A stretch of 64,000 nt of DNA from Branchiostoma floridae (Eukaryota > Chordata > Leptocardii > Amphioxiformes > Branchiostomatidae): positions 23,824,487 to 23,888,486 of the forward strand of contig NC_049985.1 in NCBI RefSeq assembly GCF_000003815.2. The letters run 5' to 3'. Every line of letters begins with the position of its first letter. Within the stretch, counting starts at the first letter, position 1. A program made the translations under genes and the position numbers. The notes beneath the pieces were generated by a model. It made no database searches, was not told the DNA's origin, and was given only the letters and a program-made list of their open reading frames with translations. Shown here piece after piece: positions 62,286 to 64,000 of this stretch.

Positions 62286-63141
62286 ATGCTTACGTAGTGA
62301 TCGTGTGCAACAACTAGCTGTCCTCCCGGTGCCAGTGCAAGACCATATAGCTCTGTTATGTCTGTAGTCAGTCTGATGGTTCGAACGAAGTTCCCATCGC
62401 GCGTGAACATGTCCACTTGTCCACTGGTAGATAGTATCTGCGCCACCAGGATTCGCCCCATAGCGTCAATCAAAATATCGCGCAGTTTGCACAGCTTTAC
62501 CGTTTTGTCACGGCACACTTCAAATTCGTACAAGTAATGTCTCCCGCTAGTATTATACACTCGGACACTGCCGTGACTTCTAGAGGTTTCATAAAAGTTC
62601 CCTTTGTCGTCTACTGCGACGTGCGTCTGGAAGCTCCCAGGAGCACTTGAAGGCCACACGAACCTCCCGCAGCGCGTGCCGTTTGGGTGGAAGATAAACA
62701 CTTGCCTGCGTTCGACCACGATGATGTTATTATTGCGTGGATCTATTGTGATGCTAACCATTTTGTTTTTCCCGATTGACATATTAAGGTTCGACAATGG
62801 CTGGTCTTCAAGGGTGTACCGCAAGACATGCAATACACGAGGTACACTTTGACACGTGACCACTACCACCAACAGACGACCCTCTCTGTCTATTGTGACG
62901 TCATGAGGCTGAGTAATTATCCCTCCCGGCAAGACCGTTGACAACAGCCGGATAAAGGTTCCGTTCAAACTGAAGACCTGGACGCGTTCGTTGACACGAT
63001 CAACCACGAATACCTCATTATTGGCAGATACGACCACACCATGGTTATAGTAAAATTTACCCGCCTCTCTTCCTGGTCCGCCAAAAGTGATCTTCTCTGA
63101 TATTCCCTTCCCGCAGATGGTCAGGTGAGGAGAAACGGTTC
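62258..63141 (-). CDS. NHL beta-propeller exon of a TRIM2/3-like gene
   Basis: On the minus strand an acceptor TTTGCAG precedes 63141, and the exon enters in phase 1. It reads TVSPHLTICGKGISEKITFG, GPGREAGKFYYNHGVVVS and then NEVFVVDRVNERVQVFS. Repeats with the pattern of NHL blades follow: D.EGRLLVVV, NNIIVVERRQVFIF, DDKGNFYETS, GRILVAQ, APGGQLVVAHD. Five to six blades are visible, as expected for the six-bladed propeller of TRIM2/TRIM3/TRIM71 that binds RNA or protein targets. The RING/B-box exon should lie above 64000. The last residues (CQMVYP) and the TAG stop come from the neighbouring satellite unit, so the natural C-terminus has probably been replaced. Confidence 0.88.
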
Positions 63142-64000
63142 CTGCAAATTACAAGGGTGAGTCAGAAAGTAATGCAAGAGGTTTCATAACAGATTCATTT
63201 TTTTATCAATTGAAATGGAATTTGGCGCAAAGGTAGAGGCAAATGTCTTCTTGAGATTGTTTTTTTTTTGTGAATTTGGTTTTAATCACTTTGTAGACAA
63301 CTGATTTCAAGATGACCACACCCTTTGAAGCGTGTAAGACCATTAGTTCCTTTAAATCTGACCCACTGAAAAATTACTGTAGGAGGTTAAAAATACACGT
63401 GTATCATAACATATGTTTCTGTAGGTTGTATGTCAATTTTCATTTCTGAACTCTCAATGGTTCCTCGTTTGTAGCTGCTAGAATGGAGTGATATAAAGCA
63501 AGCTGGATTTATACACGAATTCGTGAGTTGTTGGTTAGAAGACGACTTTTACGTTAACCAAAAGAAATGTTCTTAATACAGTTATTAACTGTTTAAAGTC
63601 CAAGTAGTGTGGTAAGTTTTATACCTCTTAGTTAATGAAAAAGTAGTCTACACAAACTTTTAATCAACACGCCGCAAATATCATGGCCCTGACGACAGCT
63701 TGTTATTCACTCTACACTAGCAACAACAAAACAACAAGAAAAAAAAAAAACAATCGGATTTCAGAGTTTAAAAACAAGCATGTGTCTTATGGAGAAATGC
63801 AGCTTATTTATGTTAAGGCTCAGTCTCCTTGCATAACCTTGGTCCCAGCCCTCCCAGTCAATGGCGCAATGCAACGTGGTCCGTGACCGCGGATTTCTTG
63901 TCTTTTCTCTGTGTTTGTCTTTTCTGGGGTATAGACAGAAAATGATGATGTCACCTTTATTAGCTAAATGACGTCAAAATATCAAATTATATGATGACAA
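63142..64000. other. Intron or upstream flank of the NHL gene, repeat-rich
   Basis: Begins with GGGTGAGTCAGAAAGTAATG, which resembles a mariner-type terminus. It contains the uninterrupted copy (63205-63510) of the repeat found at 55115-55730. No TRIM RING/B-box exon is present up to the window edge. Confidence 0.5.

Noticed and set aside
51147-63141. Joining the minus-strand TRIM exon to the NHL exon as one TRIM-NHL gene
   Set aside because: On the minus strand the NHL exon lies upstream of the TRIM exon, so the order is wrong for one transcript.

Overview
The window looks like nuclear DNA of an invertebrate deuterostome, most like a lancelet (Branchiostoma). This is an inference. It rests on spliced genes with GT-AG introns, two TRIM genes plus an NHL exon, a Deltex-3-like macro/RING protein, an LRR membrane protein, and a very dense mix of Penelope-like, cut-and-paste and miniature transposons, satellites and assembly gaps. 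Nothing is bacterial or organellar.

Layout. 1-6.9 kb: repeats only, including a TA-target transposon inserted into another copy of itself in reverse (590-2369) and an assembly gap. 6.9-9.4 kb: a full-length Penelope-like retroelement with 12-bp target duplications. 11.1-19.5 kb: an 8.36-kb segment bounded by 239-bp inverted repeats and 5-bp direct repeats; it looks like one large transposon and carries minus-strand exon candidates. 19.5-20.4 kb: a 128-bp minisatellite. 21.8-22.3 kb: a decayed LINE. 22.7-28 kb: a divergent promoter between a short minus-strand first exon and a 7-exon plus-strand Deltex-3-like ubiquitin ligase; both predicted N-termini have a myristoylation signal. 28-35 kb: mostly repeats, with two weak exon candidates. 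35.2-38.9 kb: an LRR single-pass membrane protein, followed by three decayed copies of its cytoplasmic-tail exon.

40.8-52.5 kb: two convergent TRIM genes. The plus-strand gene (40766-42354) is RING, B-boxes, coiled coil and a short tail. The minus-strand gene starts at 52539 with a RING/B-box/coiled-coil exon. Its splice phase fits a downstream set of six exons encoding the DUSP and ubiquitin-like domains of USP4/USP15, which stop before any protease domain. The predicted product is a 702-residue TRIM-DUSP-UBL fusion. 52.8-60 kb: more transposons (TTAA-flanked, Merlin-like, SINE, TA-flanked MITE). 59.6-62.3 kb: a satellite that has grown into the 3' end of a minus-strand NHL exon (62258-63141), the last exon of a TRIM2/3-like gene whose start lies beyond the window.

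The recognisable genes share a theme: ubiquitin ligation (TRIM, Deltex) with ADP-ribose recognition (macro domain) and LRR recognition, as in innate-immunity gene sets. The strongest candidates for something undescribed are the TRIM-DUSP-UBL gene, the 8.36-kb gene-carrying transposon, and a conserved stop-codon hairpin in the Penelope-like element.
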